A DNA stretch of 64,000 bases from Gardnerella vaginalis (GCF_001546485.1 NZ_KQ956830.1:120366-184365), one strand, 5' to 3'; positions 18,442 through 27,765 are shown, numbered from the stretch's first letter. A program made the numbers and translations. Notes: generated by a model from the letters alone, not told the origin.

Positions 18442-19791
18442 ATGAAAAGGCTGATTATGAGCAAACTTTTAGCATGGAAGAACTCACCATATCGTAAACC
18501 ATTGATATTAAAAGGCGTGCGTCAAGTTGGTAAAACTTGGGTACTAAAAGAATTTGGTAAGCTTTACTACAAAAATATTGCTTATTTTAACTTCGACGAA
18601 AACAAAGAATATAAGCAATTCTTTGAAACCACTAAAAATGTGGAGCGAATTTTACAAAACCTAATGCTTGCAAGTGGTCAAAAAATCGAACCAGAAAACA
18701 CGCTTATTATATTTGACGAGGTTCAAGACTGTCCAGAAGTAATAAACTCGATGAAATATTTTTGTGAAAATGCTCCGCAATATCATGTTGCTTGCGCTGG
18801 ATCGTTGCTTGGAATAACGCTTGCAAAACCATCTTCATTCCCAGTTGGAAAAGTTAATTTTATGCAAATAAACCCAATGAATTTCACGGAGTTTTTACTT
18901 GCTAATGGAGATGAAAATCTAGCGAAGTTTATTGAACAAATCGATAAAATAGAGCCGATTCCAGACGCATTTTTTAACCCGTTATACGAGAAATTAAAAA
19001 TGTATTATGTTACAGGAGGCATGCCTGAGTCAGTTTTGATGTGGGCTAAAGCGCGAGATGTGAACGCAATGCAAGAGACATTGTTTGAGATTATAACAGC
19101 TTATGAACGAGATTTTGCAAAACATCCTAAGGTTAGTGAATTTCCAAAAATATCAATGATTTGGAATTCTATTCCATCTCAACTTGCGCGTGAAAACAAA
19201 AAATTCTTGTATAAAGTTGTTAAAAATGGTGCACGGGCAAGAGAATATGAAGACGCTTTGCAGTGGCTTGTGTCGGCACAATTGGTGTATAAAATTTATA
19301 GAAATACTACGCCGAATTTACCTATTGCTGCTTATGATGATATATCTGCTTTTAAGATTTATCTGGCAGATGTTGGTTTGTTAAGGCGATTAGCACAACT
19401 TGCTCCTACTGCATTTAAGGAAGGCAATAGGCTGTTTACTGAGTTTAAGGGTGCTTTAACAGAAAATTATGTTTTGCAAGCGCTACTTACTCAATTTGAA
19501 GTGACGCCTAGATACTGGTCTCAAACAAATCCGCCGTATGAAGTGGATTTCCTTATTCAACGAGAAAATGATATTTTCCCTATTGAGGTTAAATCTGAAG
19601 CAAATATTAATAGTAGAAGTTTGAAAAAGTTTAAAGAATTATTCCCTAATCAAACGAAATTACGTATACGATTCTCGCTGAATAATCTAAAACTAGATGA
19701 TGACATGTTGAATATTCCGTTATTTATGGCTGATTACACGGATAAGCTTATAGAACTTGCTCTGAAAGAAAAAACCTGTAATAACGTGTGA
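18442..19791 (+). CDS. AAA ATPase with DUF4143 and PD-(D/E)XK-like domain, copy 1
   Basis: A 449-residue member of the AAA_14/DUF4143 family. Walker A is GVRQVGKTW, Walker B LIIFDEVQDC, and a sensor-like CAGSLLG follows. The C-terminal DUF4143 region carries a nuclease-like signature, EVDFLIQ then FPIEVKSE (D ... E-x-K). Such proteins are common in host-associated bacteria and their function is not established. The N-terminus MKRLIMSKLLAWKNSPYRKP aligns with the paralogue at 23270. It lies on the plus strand among minus-strand housekeeping genes and has its own repeat array and terminator, which suggests insertion as a unit. Confidence 0.85.
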   Translation: MKRLIMSKLLAWKNSPYRKPLILKGVRQVGKTWVLKEFGKLYYKNIAYFNFDENKEYKQFFETTKNVERILQNLMLASGQKIEPENTLIIFDEVQDCPEVINSMKYFCENAPQYHVACAGSLLGITLAKPSSFPVGKVNFMQINPMNFTEFLLANGDENLAKFIEQIDKIEPIPDAFFNPLYEKLKMYYVTGGMPESVLMWAKARDVNAMQETLFEIITAYERDFAKHPKVSEFPKISMIWNSIPSQLARENKKFLYKVVKNGARAREYEDALQWLVSAQLVYKIYRNTTPNLPIAAYDDISAFKIYLADVGLLRRLAQLAPTAFKEGNRLFTEFKGALTENYVLQALLTQFEVTPRYWSQTNPPYEVDFLIQRENDIFPIEVKSEANINSRSLKKFKELFPNQTKLRIRFSLNNLKLDDDMLNIPLFMADYTDKLIELALKEKTCNNV

Positions 19792-19801
19792 GTTACCTTT
19801 T

Positions 19802-19827
19802 AACCTGACAACAAACAGGTTTTTTTA
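19802..19827 (+). terminator. Terminator after AAA ATPase copy 1
   Basis: AACCTG (19802-19807) pairs with CAGGTT (19816-19821), followed by a run of T. Confidence 0.7.
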
Positions 19828-19845
19828 TTGATTGATAAACACAAA

Positions 19846-19884
19846 AGCCTGCTGAACTTGCAAAGTGTTGCAAATCAGCAGGCT
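19846..19884. terminator. Terminator downstream of upp
   Basis: A perfect 10-bp stem AGCCTGCTGA/TCAGCAGGCT with a 19-base loop. On the minus strand it is followed by TTTTGTGTTT, so it most likely ends the upp transcript. Confidence 0.7.
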
Positions 19885-19945
19885 GTTTTGTAGTTTTGAA
19901 TTTTAGTTTTTGATTCTAGTTTTCGTTTGATTTAGCTAGTGACTA

Positions 19946-20584
19946 TTAGTCGATTAAGCCATACAAGCGATCGCCAGCATCGCCAAGACCTGGAACGATA
20001 TAAGCTTTGTCGTTCAAATGCTCGTCAACAGCGCAAACAACAACCTTAAAGTCAATAGAAGGATCAATCTCCTTCTCCAAGCGCTCTAAGCCTTCTGGAG
20101 CTGCCAAAATGTTAATAGCAGTAACGTCCTTAGCGCCGCGCTCCGCCAAATAATGCGTAGCAGCAATAAGAGTGCCACCAGTGGCAAGCATTGGGTCAAG
20201 AAGGAAGCATTGACGACCGGTCAAATCTTCTGGCAAACGGTTGGCATAAGTGACAATATCGAGTGTCTGCTCGTCGCGCTTCATGCCAAGGAATCCAACC
20301 TCAGCGGTTGGAAGAAGGCGAGTCATGCCATCGAGCATGCCGAGGCCAGCACGCAAAACCGGCACAACCATTGGGCGTGGGCGGTTCAAATGCTTGCCAG
20401 TCATCTTGCAAATAGGAGTTTCAATCTCGCGATCGCTAACTTCCAAATTGCGGGTTGCTTCGTATGCTTCGAGGGTTACCAATTCGGAAACCAACTCGCG
20501 GAAAATGTTAGAAGGTGTATTCTTATCACGCAAAACGGTGAGCTTGTGGTCCACCAGCGGATGATGTAAAACATGAAGATCCAT
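19946..20584 (-). CDS. upp: Uracil phosphoribosyltransferase
   Basis: A 212-residue UPRTase that salvages uracil to UMP with PRPP. The PRPP-binding loop is FLLDPMLATGGTLIAA and the uracil-binding end is YIVPGLGDAGDRLYG, both intact. N-terminal DLHVLHHPLVDHKLTVLRDK is typical. TACCCT lies 7 bases before the ATG and no ribosome binding site is visible, consistent with a leaderless mRNA. Confidence 0.95.
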   Translation of the reverse strand: MDLHVLHHPLVDHKLTVLRDKNTPSNIFRELVSELVTLEAYEATRNLEVSDREIETPICKMTGKHLNRPRPMVVPVLRAGLGMLDGMTRLLPTAEVGFLGMKRDEQTLDIVTYANRLPEDLTGRQCFLLDPMLATGGTLIAATHYLAERGAKDVTAINILAAPEGLERLEKEIDPSIDFKVVVCAVDEHLNDKAYIVPGLGDAGDRLYGLID

Positions 20585-20753
20585 ACTTTCTAGGGTAATG
20601 CAAGCATGGCATGTTAAGCTATCGGCGTGCCGTTATTTTTGCACGAAATATAAACAAATGTTGAGTAAAAATATATTTTATTTAAACTTATTTAGCAAAA
20701 TCTAAAATCTGAAACTTAAAATTCAAGGCTCAGAACAGAAACGATACTGACTT

Positions 20754-20833
20754 GCGAAAGCGCCTGTCGGCGCAAACGCCGCTCGCAGCGGCAAAAAATG
20801 GAGCCCGGGGCTTAAACACAAGCCAGCATCATT
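20754..20833. other. Short GC-rich structured segment of unknown role
   Basis: Within the 305-base gap between upp and the next minus-strand gene, this stretch is much richer in G+C than its surroundings. It contains consecutive inverted repeats on the plus strand: GCGCC-TGTC-GGCGC, GCCGCT-CGC-AGCGGC and GGCTT-AAACAC-AAGCC. No T run follows on either strand in terminator position. I do not recognise it as a known RNA. Confidence 0.35.
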
Positions 20834-20889
20834 TTGAGTATACCTTGTTTTCTGTTTTCACGCGCCGCACAATTTTAATCGCAAATAAT

Positions 20890-21600
20890 TTATTCCAACT
20901 TTCCTGCGCGCCACAATTTTGCACCATGAGCAAAAGATAACGAAAGTGCGTTCATATTCGCGGATATGTGCAAAATCTTTGCAATTTTCTGCGTGTGTAT
21001 TGTATTTGCTTGCTCGTCTAACTTTTTTGCGTAAACTCGCATTCCGCGTGCAATAATCGAAGTAAAAGCTGAAGATCGGTAAAGCGCTACAGCAAAATCG
21101 CCTGTAAAAGCGCCAGAAAGAATAGAATCTGCAAGTCGTGCAATGTCTTCTCCAGTAGGAGCGTCGTCAATTCCTGTAATAGCTGAAGCGCTTGTTGTTT
21201 CAGGCTCGCCAAGACTCCAGTACTCAGCGTAAGCTTCGCGCTGTTTTCGTAGCGACATGCGCAGTAAATACAGTCGCCACAACATTCCAGGAATAGATTC
21301 CGCTTCAGCGCTACTCCACAAATCTGCAATAACTTCAATGCCTTCATTCTCAACCAAATTCAGCACGCGTTCAACGATTTCCGGTGACTGCGTTTTATGA
21401 ACGCGGTTAAGCAAAACGGCGGCGGAGGTGTGGCTAATTTCGTTTACAACCTGCGGGTCTGTGCCGCCTTCAATCTGTGCTAGCATTGCAGGATCCATTT
21501 GTGCAGGCCGGCTTGGACGGGCAGCTCCAGTAGGGCTTGGCATAAAAGCAGATCTGCTTGAATGAATAGAACTCGATTGTGAATTTAAACTAGTAGACAC
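20890..21600 (-). CDS. Conserved hypothetical protein, coupled to mutT1
   Basis: About 236 residues beginning VSTSLNSQSSS at a GTG that overlaps the mutT1 stop by 11 bases, which suggests translational coupling. The product is soluble and mostly helical. It has a proline-rich N-terminal stretch (MPSPTGAARPSRPAQ) and segments such as DPQVVNEISHTSAAVLLNRV and IEVIADLWSSAEAESIPGML. No catalytic motif, membrane segment or signal peptide is visible and I do not recognise the family. The position downstream of mutT1 is the only functional hint. Confidence 0.7.
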   Translation of the reverse strand: MSTSLNSQSSSIHSSRSAFMPSPTGAARPSRPAQMDPAMLAQIEGGTDPQVVNEISHTSAAVLLNRVHKTQSPEIVERVLNLVENEGIEVIADLWSSAEAESIPGMLWRLYLLRMSLRKQREAYAEYWSLGEPETTSASAITGIDDAPTGEDIARLADSILSGAFTGDFAVALYRSSAFTSIIARGMRVYAKKLDEQANTIHTQKIAKILHISANMNALSLSFAHGAKLWRAGKLE

Positions 21601-22759
21601 TTGGCAGAACCTTTTCAATATCAATAATGCGAGCACCTTTAGGGGTATTAATTATGTGCAAAACTATTGCGCTTCCTGTAGGCATGTATGGAGATTTTTG
21701 ACTGAGTATGCGCTTGTGAGCTCTAGGTTTTGTTATTTCGCGCAAATAATCGAAGAAAGTGCCAATAACCGGTCGGTGCAAGCATATGACTGTTGCGCTG
21801 TTGGCTAAGCTTGTGCTGTTGGCTGTGCTTACATTGCTAGTTTCGCTTGTATTTTGTGCGTTGCACTCAAGATTTTGTATTTCTTTTATAAGCACAGATA
21901 GCGTAGATTTTGGTTGTTTCTCGTGATGATCTTCAGTAAGTTCCGCAACTTGTTCTATTGGAAGTGAAGAGTCGTGCGCAAAAGCCGCAACCGTTTCAAC
22001 GCAACGCTTCCAAGGTGACGATATGATTTTATTCGGCGCGTAGCAGGCAAGTTCGCGACCTAGAGCGTAGGAGGTGGCTGCTCCAAGAGGTGTGATTGGT
22101 CGAGTGGCTTCGCTTCCTTGCCAAGTTTTTCGAGACTCAGCTTTTCCGTGACGCACCAGAAGCAGCGTGCTATATTCTGCTTGACCTGCGTGGAGCTTTT
22201 CTAAGAAAGCATCCAGCACTTCGCGGTCGCTATCGTGAGTAAGTTTTTTGCGCGCTTGAGAAGGAGTAAGCCATAAAACATTGCCAATTTCAGTAGGCTT
22301 AGCTGGCTTAATTGGTCCGAAAGCAGGAAGACGCTTCGCTGCAGTTGGCTTATCGATTAAGCGCATCATCCAGTAGTGGATTCGCTTTATTACTTCCGGC
22401 TGAGAATTGCGTGATGCGTTGCCGTTTTTAGAGGCTTGTTTTTTGCCTTCATGCTCAAGTGGATACTCTATTTTGGCGATGTGCGGGCCGAGCGCGACTG
22501 AATATCCTGTTTCTTCTCCAACTTCGCGCACAGCTGTGTGGCGATGCGATTCGTTCGGCTCGTTCTTTCCTTTTGGCCAGCTCCAATCGTCATATTTAGG
22601 ACGGTAAACAAGGCAAAGTTCAAAGTCGTCGTCGCTAGGCTTTATTGCACTGCTGCCTGTTTTTGCATCTTCGCCTGCGTTTGAGCTGTTTGTACTATTG
22701 CGCTTGCGATAAATAATCCCGCCAGCTGCTTCAACGTATTGCGTCGTTACTGCACTCAT
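21590..22759 (-). CDS. mutT1: Nudix hydrolase fused to histidine phosphatase (MutT1-like)
   Basis: A 389-residue two-domain protein. The N-terminal Nudix domain has the Nudix box pattern G-x5-E-x7-REVGEETG (from GKNEPNES). The C-terminal histidine phosphatase domain starts at LLLVRHGKAESRKTW (RHG motif). This fusion matches mycobacterial MutT1, which cleans oxidised nucleotides and diadenosine polyphosphates. In mycobacteria it neighbours ppk; here the pair is separated by a plus-strand AAA ATPase. ATG 22759 is chosen since TAAAAT ends 7 bases before it (leaderless type); a GTG at 22765 is the alternative. Confidence 0.9.
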   Translation of the reverse strand: MSAVTTQYVEAAGGIIYRKRNSTNSSNAGEDAKTGSSAIKPSDDDFELCLVYRPKYDDWSWPKGKNEPNESHRHTAVREVGEETGYSVALGPHIAKIEYPLEHEGKKQASKNGNASRNSQPEVIKRIHYWMMRLIDKPTAAKRLPAFGPIKPAKPTEIGNVLWLTPSQARKKLTHDSDREVLDAFLEKLHAGQAEYSTLLLVRHGKAESRKTWQGSEATRPITPLGAATSYALGRELACYAPNKIISSPWKRCVETVAAFAHDSSLPIEQVAELTEDHHEKQPKSTLSVLIKEIQNLECNAQNTSETSNVSTANSTSLANSATVICLHRPVIGTFFDYLREITKPRAHKRILSQKSPYMPTGSAIVLHIINTPKGARIIDIEKVLPSVY

Positions 22760-22900
22760 ATTCACTATTTTAGCGTTTTTCTTTCGCGAATTTTAGTTGC
22801 GCTTGGTTATTTATTGCAATTCGATTATTTGCCCATTTGGTTAGAGTCAATTTAGTTGCTGATTTTCGTATATTTGCGCTGCTTACGTTTATTACGGTTA

Positions 22901-23096
22901 TGACTGTGACGAAAGTGCTGTGACTGTCATTTTTCTCGTCTATGACAGTGATTTCATATGCATGACTGTCATTTTTTCGATTTTGAACATGATTTACTAT
23001 ATTTTGACAGTGAGCTTACGTATTTTGACCGAGATGCGTAGACTTATGACAGTCATTTTGACTTCCGTGACTGTGATACCCCATTTATGACTGTGA
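22901..23096. repeat. Phased array of ten TGAC-N-GTSA dyads, period about 21 bp
   Basis: Nine-base units matching or close to TGACWGTSA start at 22901, 22921, 22943, 22963, 22984, 23005, 23026, 23047, 23068 and 23088. The steps are 20-22 bases, about two helical turns, so all copies face the same side of the DNA. Eight are strong matches, including perfect dyads TGACTGTCA and TGACAGTCA; those at 22984 and 23026 are degenerate. The intervening 11-13 bases are AT-rich and not conserved. No gene is visible between 22760 and 23269. A protein-binding array is inferred. Confidence 0.8.
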
Positions 23097-23145
23097 TGCA
23101 GATGTGCTGAATAAATCAGATATTTTGTTATGTAACCCAAAATTC

Positions 23146-23226
23146 CCAAAACTGGCAAATGGTGTTGTAAAAAACATGCCAAAACTGGCAAATAATTGCT
23201 CAAAAAACATCCTAAAACTGGCAAAT
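23146..23226 (+). repeat. Three direct repeats, period 33 bp, at the promoter of the second AAA ATPase
   Basis: The 15-mer C(C/T)AAAACTGGCAAAT occurs at 23146, 23179 and 23212, exactly 33 bases apart. Between copies the partly conserved spacer ends in CAAAAAACAT or TAAAAAACAT. A perfect TATAAT lies at 23232-23237, directly after the third copy and 32 bases before the ATPase start. The arrangement mirrors the 32-bp repeats upstream of the paralogue at 18442. Confidence 0.85.
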
Positions 23227-23269
23227 AATGGTATAATCGCTGTAATAGCAACAATAAAAAGAGTAAGCC

Positions 23270-24637
23270 ATGGAACGACTAGCATTACAAAAATTAATCG
23301 CCTGGAACATAAAACCGAATCGTAAGCCGCTAATTATATGGGGTGCGCGCCAGGTTGGTAAAACATATCTAGTAAAAGAACTTTTTGCGGAAAAATATTA
23401 TAAAAATAGTTATATTTACATCGATCTTAAAAAAGAAGATGAGGTTCGTAACTTTTGCGAAAGCACAGCAAACGCAGAAAAAATTATCGAATACTTGTCT
23501 TTGCGATTTTCAAAGCCTATAAATGAAAGCACGTTGCTGATTTTTGACGAGATTCAAGAATGTCCAAACATTATTTCGTCGCTTAAATATTTTTGCCAAG
23601 ATTTTAGAAAAATTCACGTAATTGCAACGGGCTCAATGGTGCGTATTAAATTGCATCGCGAATCTCGCAAGCAGAATGCTGAAAAAACAGCAAAAGACCA
23701 ATTCCTTTTTCCTGTAGGAAAAATCGACCAGATAACAATCTATCCAATGACTTTTGGTGAATTCCTACTAAATAACAACAGTCTTCTCTACACAAAGGTG
23801 CGCGAAGCATATGATTCTAAGCAGGCGCTGCCTACAGAAATTCACAATCTTGCGTTAAATGAAGTGTATAAATATCTGCTAATTGGAGGCATGCCAGAAG
23901 CGGTAGAAGCATATATTGAGCGCAAAGATTTACTAGAAACGCGTGAGATTTTGCGCTCGCTGTATGACAATTATCTTGCGGACATGGAATTGTATCAGGC
24001 AAGCAGTGAGTCAATTTTAAGATCTCGGCTTCTATTTGAAAATATTTTTAGGGAGCTTAATAAGGAGTCAAAAAACTTTTCAGCCGGTCTTATTAAAAAA
24101 GACGGTAGGACTAGAGATTTTGCAACGTCTATTCAGTGGCTGCTTATGACTCATATTGTTAATCAGTCGTTCCAACTCAAAGAGCATATAACTATGCCAC
24201 TTATGCAAGAAAACGAAAGCAATTTCCGACTATTTTTGTGCGATATCGGCATGTTCTCGTATCAAAGCGGAGTGAATGCAGCATCTTTTATTTCAAACGA
24301 AAGAGACAATACGCTATCTGGCATTTTCTTCGAAAATTACGTTGCAAACGAACTTAGCGCAAATGGTTTAAAACTGTTTTATTGGCGCGGAAAATCAGAT
24401 TCAGAATTGGAATTTATAGTTGAATCAAATAACAAACTTTTCCCGATTGATGTTAAAAAAGGCAGAGGAACACTTAATTCTCTAAATAAGTTTGCAATGC
24501 ATAACAAGTTTGAGTTCGCAATAAAAGTTTCTAAAAATAATTATGGTTATGACGCAAATCAGAAAATTGCGACCATGCCATTTTATTTCATGCCGTTTGT
24601 GGCTGGCAATTTGGCCGCTGGAACGCTTGAGATTTAG
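23270..24637 (+). CDS. AAA ATPase with DUF4143 and PD-(D/E)XK-like domain, copy 2
   Basis: A 455-residue paralogue of the protein at 18442. It starts MERLALQKLIAWNIKPNRKP, with Walker A GARQVGKTYL, Walker B LLIFDEIQEC and sensor VIATGSM. The C-terminal part shows LEFIVESNNKLFPIDVKKG, a nuclease-like D-x-K variant. It sits on the plus strand between mutT1 and ppk, genes that are neighbours in mycobacteria. It is flanked by repeat arrays on the left and a terminator on the right. Function is unknown; ATP-dependent DNA action or defence is only a guess from the domain pair. Confidence 0.85.
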   Translation: MERLALQKLIAWNIKPNRKPLIIWGARQVGKTYLVKELFAEKYYKNSYIYIDLKKEDEVRNFCESTANAEKIIEYLSLRFSKPINESTLLIFDEIQECPNIISSLKYFCQDFRKIHVIATGSMVRIKLHRESRKQNAEKTAKDQFLFPVGKIDQITIYPMTFGEFLLNNNSLLYTKVREAYDSKQALPTEIHNLALNEVYKYLLIGGMPEAVEAYIERKDLLETREILRSLYDNYLADMELYQASSESILRSRLLFENIFRELNKESKNFSAGLIKKDGRTRDFATSIQWLLMTHIVNQSFQLKEHITMPLMQENESNFRLFLCDIGMFSYQSGVNAASFISNERDNTLSGIFFENYVANELSANGLKLFYWRGKSDSELEFIVESNNKLFPIDVKKGRGTLNSLNKFAMHNKFEFAIKVSKNNYGYDANQKIATMPFYFMPFVAGNLAAGTLEI

Positions 24638-24662
24638 GCGGTTTAGAAGGAATAATAAACAC

Positions 24663-24702
24663 AACAAGAGCCAGAAACATGTTACTGAATCTGACTCTTG
24701 TT
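24663..24702. terminator. Bidirectional terminator between AAA ATPase copy 2 and ppk
   Basis: A 13-bp stem with one mismatch (24663-24675 with 24690-24702), followed by T-rich sequence on both strands, between convergent genes. Confidence 0.75.
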
Positions 24703-24725
24703 TATTGTTTGTTAATTACTTGCGA

Positions 24726-26963
24726 TTAGTTCGCACCGCGAGGCTTACGCGTGTGAGTATGAATCAAGTAAGCCTGGCTGTCAACGAGCGGACGGCCTTC
24801 CTTATCGCGAGAATGCAAGGTATACGTGCCGTCGCCATCCATCCACCAGGAAACTGTAGAATTAGCCATTTGCAAATCAACATACTGAATTAATGCTTCA
24901 ACTTGATCAGGCGCAGTAATGCGAACTAGGGTTTCAACTCGACGATCAAGATTGCGGTGCATCAAATCTGCAGAGCCAATCCACACTTCTGGACCACTTG
25001 CAGGACCGTCACCAATCTGCGGGCCACAAGAATTAGCGAATGCGTAAATACGGCTGTGCTCAAGGAATCGACCAAGAATAGAGCGAACGCGAATATTCTC
25101 ACTCAATCCCTCAATGCCAGGCTTCAGTGAGCAAATTCCACGCTCAACAATATCAATCTTCACGCCAGCTTGAGAAGCACGGTATAAAGCGTCAATAGTT
25201 TGCTCATCAACTACGGAATTGACTTTAATCTTAATCCATGCTTCCTTGCCAGCAAGTGCTGCGGCTTCCTCACGGTGAATACGCTGAATAATGCCAGTGC
25301 GAACTGTTCGTGGAGCTACAAGCAAGCGATGGAAGCTTGACTTTGGAGCATAACCGGAAAGCTGGTTAAACAAGCGAGTCAAATCCTGTCCGACTACAGG
25401 ATCGCAAGTAAGCAATCCCAAATCCGTGTAAAGGCGAGCAGTCTTAGGATTGTAATTACCTGTGCCAACGTGGCAGTAGCGACGCAACCCTTCTGCTTCT
25501 TGGCGTACCACGAGTGAAAGCTTGCAGTGAGTCTTCAAACCAACAATGCCGTACACAACGTGAACGCCTGCGCGCTCAAGCTTACGAGCCCAAGCAATAT
25601 TTGCGTCCTCGTCAAATCGTGCCTTAATCTCAACCAGCGCGAGTACCTGCTTTCCGGCGTGGGCTGCGTCAACAAGAGCGTCAATAATTGGCGAATTGCT
25701 AGACGTACGGTACAAAGTCTGCTTAATTGCAAGTACTTTTGGATCCGCAGCAGCCTGCGCGAGGAATGCCTGCACAGAAGTAGAGAACGAATCGTAAGGA
25801 TGATGCAACAAAATGTCATGCTCGCGAATAGAAGCGAAAATATCTTGCGCGTGGCTAGTTTCAACTTCCGCAATCTGACGGTTCGTAGTAGGAATGAACG
25901 GACGATACTTCAAATCTGGGCGATCAAGCGCCTGCAATTCAAACAATACCGTCATATCAAGCGGCGAAGGCAAGCGATAGACTTCCTCAGGGCTTACGCG
26001 AAGTTGATTTGCAAGAAGCTGAGAAAGGAATGGGCTGGCCTCGTTAGAAATTTCCAAACGAATTGGCGGTCCAAAGCGGCGGCGAAGAAGTTCCTTCTCC
26101 ATAGCGTTGAGCAGATTTTCTGCGTCATCTTCCTCAACGTCAATATCCTCGTTGCGTGTAACGCGGAAGGAACGAGCTTCCTTAATAATCATGCCTGGGA
26201 AAAGCGATTCCAAGTGTGCTGCAATCAGCTTTTCCATAGTGATGAAGCCGTAGCGCTCTTCGCGACCTTCTTCGTCTGTTAAATCGTCAACTGGTACAAG
26301 ACGGTTCAAATTATCTGGAATTTTTACACGCGCAAAATGCGACTTTCCAGAATTTGGATTTTCGACGATAACAGCCAAGTTAATAGACTTGCCGGAAATG
26401 TATGGGAATGGGTGAGCAGGATCCACTGCAAGAGGCGTAAGAACAGGGAAAACTTGCTTTTTGTAGTAATCAGACAAGCGAGCCTTTTCTGAGTCCGTAA
26501 GCTTATCCCAGCTGAGCAAAACAATGCGCTGTTTCGCAAGCTCAGGGAGAATATGATCAATCACATAATGTGCATGTTCATCTTGGCGGCGGTGAGTAAC
26601 CTCGCTAATAGCGCGCAACTGCTGACGAGGGCTTAATCCAGATGCTGCAGTTACTGCTATGCCGGAATCGATGCGACGCTTTAAGCCTGCGACTCGAACC
26701 ATAAAGAATTCGTCGAGATTTGACGCAAAGATAGCAGCAAAATTAGCGCGTTCAAGTAGTGGTAAATCGGTATTTTGTGCCAACTCAAGCACGCGGCGAT
26801 TAAATTTCAACCAGCTTAATTCTCGATCAAAGAACCGATCTTTTGGCAACGGTAACTCGCCCTCACGAGCTTCACGTTTTTCTGCCTTTTCGTCTTCGGC
26901 GATGTGCTCTGCAATTTGACCGCGCAGAATCGCCTTTGAGGGAGCGTCAAAAATTTGTACCAT
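24726..26963 (-). CDS. ppk: Polyphosphate kinase
   Basis: A 745-residue PPK1 that polymerises the gamma phosphate of ATP into polyphosphate. The N-terminal domain carries [19 protein letters not shown]. The phosphorylated His is in [11 protein letters not shown], and the second phospholipase-D-like motif region is [15 protein letters not shown]. The length is normal. TACAAT ends 8 bases before the ATG with no ribosome binding site, suggesting a leaderless transcript. Its usual partner mutT1 lies beyond the inserted ATPase. Confidence 0.95.
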   Translation of the reverse strand: MVQIFDAPSKAILRGQIAEHIAEDEKAEKREAREGELPLPKDRFFDRELSWLKFNRRVLELAQNTDLPLLERANFAAIFASNLDEFFMVRVAGLKRRIDSGIAVTAASGLSPRQQLRAISEVTHRRQDEHAHYVIDHILPELAKQRIVLLSWDKLTDSEKARLSDYYKKQVFPVLTPLAVDPAHPFPYISGKSINLAVIVENPNSGKSHFARVKIPDNLNRLVPVDDLTDEEGREERYGFITMEKLIAAHLESLFPGMIIKEARSFRVTRNEDIDVEEDDAENLLNAMEKELLRRRFGPPIRLEISNEASPFLSQLLANQLRVSPEEVYRLPSPLDMTVLFELQALDRPDLKYRPFIPTTNRQIAEVETSHAQDIFASIREHDILLHHPYDSFSTSVQAFLAQAAADPKVLAIKQTLYRTSSNSPIIDALVDAAHAGKQVLALVEIKARFDEDANIAWARKLERAGVHVVYGIVGLKTHCKLSLVVRQEAEGLRRYCHVGTGNYNPKTARLYTDLGLLTCDPVVGQDLTRLFNQLSGYAPKSSFHRLLVAPRTVRTGIIQRIHREEAAALAGKEAWIKIKVNSVVDEQTIDALYRASQAGVKIDIVERGICSLKPGIEGLSENIRVRSILGRFLEHSRIYAFANSCGPQIGDGPASGPEVWIGSADLMHRNLDRRVETLVRITAPDQVEALIQYVDLQMANSTVSWWMDGDGTYTLHSRDKEGRPLVDSQAYLIHTHTRKPRGAN

Positions 26964-27112
26964 ACTCTGTAATTGTATGCGCTGTAAGAGAAGTGCGCGA
27001 CTGAGTGTCGATGTTGTGAGAGGGTATTTAATTGCAATGTCGTTACAATTTGAAGTCGAGTTGAGATTGATTTTTAATAAGACTGATTTTTGAGGAGTAT
27101 TGCTAGTTGAGT

Positions 27113-27175
27113 GCGACGGCGCGTCATTGTCAAGAGGACGGCAAAGGATAAACTGACCTTTGCGCCGCCGCTCTT
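27113..27175 (+). other. Structured segment in the ppk/glpF intergenic region
   Basis: Inverted repeats allow a hairpin GCAAAGG (27141-27147)/CCTTTGC (27157-27163) within a GC-rich pairing of 27113-27122 with 27162-27171 (one mismatch) or AAGAG/CTCTT (27132-27136 with 27171-27175). A perfect dyad ATGTGAA-N6-TTCACAT follows at 27208-27227. These lie in an 800-base gap (26964-27765) between divergent genes in which I find no convincing coding frame. Confidence 0.35.
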
Positions 27176-27501
27176 AGATCGTATCGCAACACGCCGATGG
27201 CTGTGCGATGTGAACGTAAATTCACATGACAACCTTTGCATGTTCACAAAATGCCGCAAGAGTTGCGATTTTTCGTGTGCAATTGAACAGTAGTGACAAT
27301 ATGTTAACAAAGGCTAATTTGCTCTTTACTATTAGGCGAAAAACGATGATAATAATAATTACAAAAACAAAAAAGAGATAGCGGTAACCCACAAAAGTGT
27401 ATGGATATAGAATCCGTGGACGTTGGACGGGATATTTAAGACTTGAACCGTTGCAACGAGGATGTTGTGCAGATGAAACCGCAGATATTGTTTTTGTAGA
27501 T

Positions 27502-27532
27502 AAGAGGCTCGTCAAAGTGGCGAGCCTCTTTT
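27502..27532 (+). terminator. Terminator-like hairpin upstream of the glycerol facilitator gene
   Basis: A perfect 10-bp stem AAGAGGCTCG/CGAGCCTCTT with a 9-base loop and only four T. No gene ends just upstream on the plus strand, so it may close a short non-coding RNA or act as a leader attenuator for the gene at 27766. Confidence 0.55.
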
Positions 27533-27765
27533 GATGTGGGGGCGATTTTACTGCTCATGCAGGCTGTCGCACGCATAAGGGAAACTATCAAAGAATAATT
27601 GTTGGAATTCATTTTCTTAGCTTCTTTGAAAATGAGAATATATTGTGTTCCATGCTGTGCTAATCGCAATTGCGAGTTGTTGGACGATTGTTAAGCGACG
27701 AGTCGTTATTTATACGCGTGATTACGTGTGTGGAGTTTGAAACAGGTAAGAAGGATCGAAAGACC

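Noticed and set aside
22901..23226. CRISPR array
   Set aside because: The repeat units are 9-15 bases with short, non-unique spacers, and no cas gene is present.
26964..27669. Several 60-100-codon frames on both strands upstream of glpF
   Set aside because: They overlap each other, lack ribosome binding sites and look like by-products of structured non-coding sequence.
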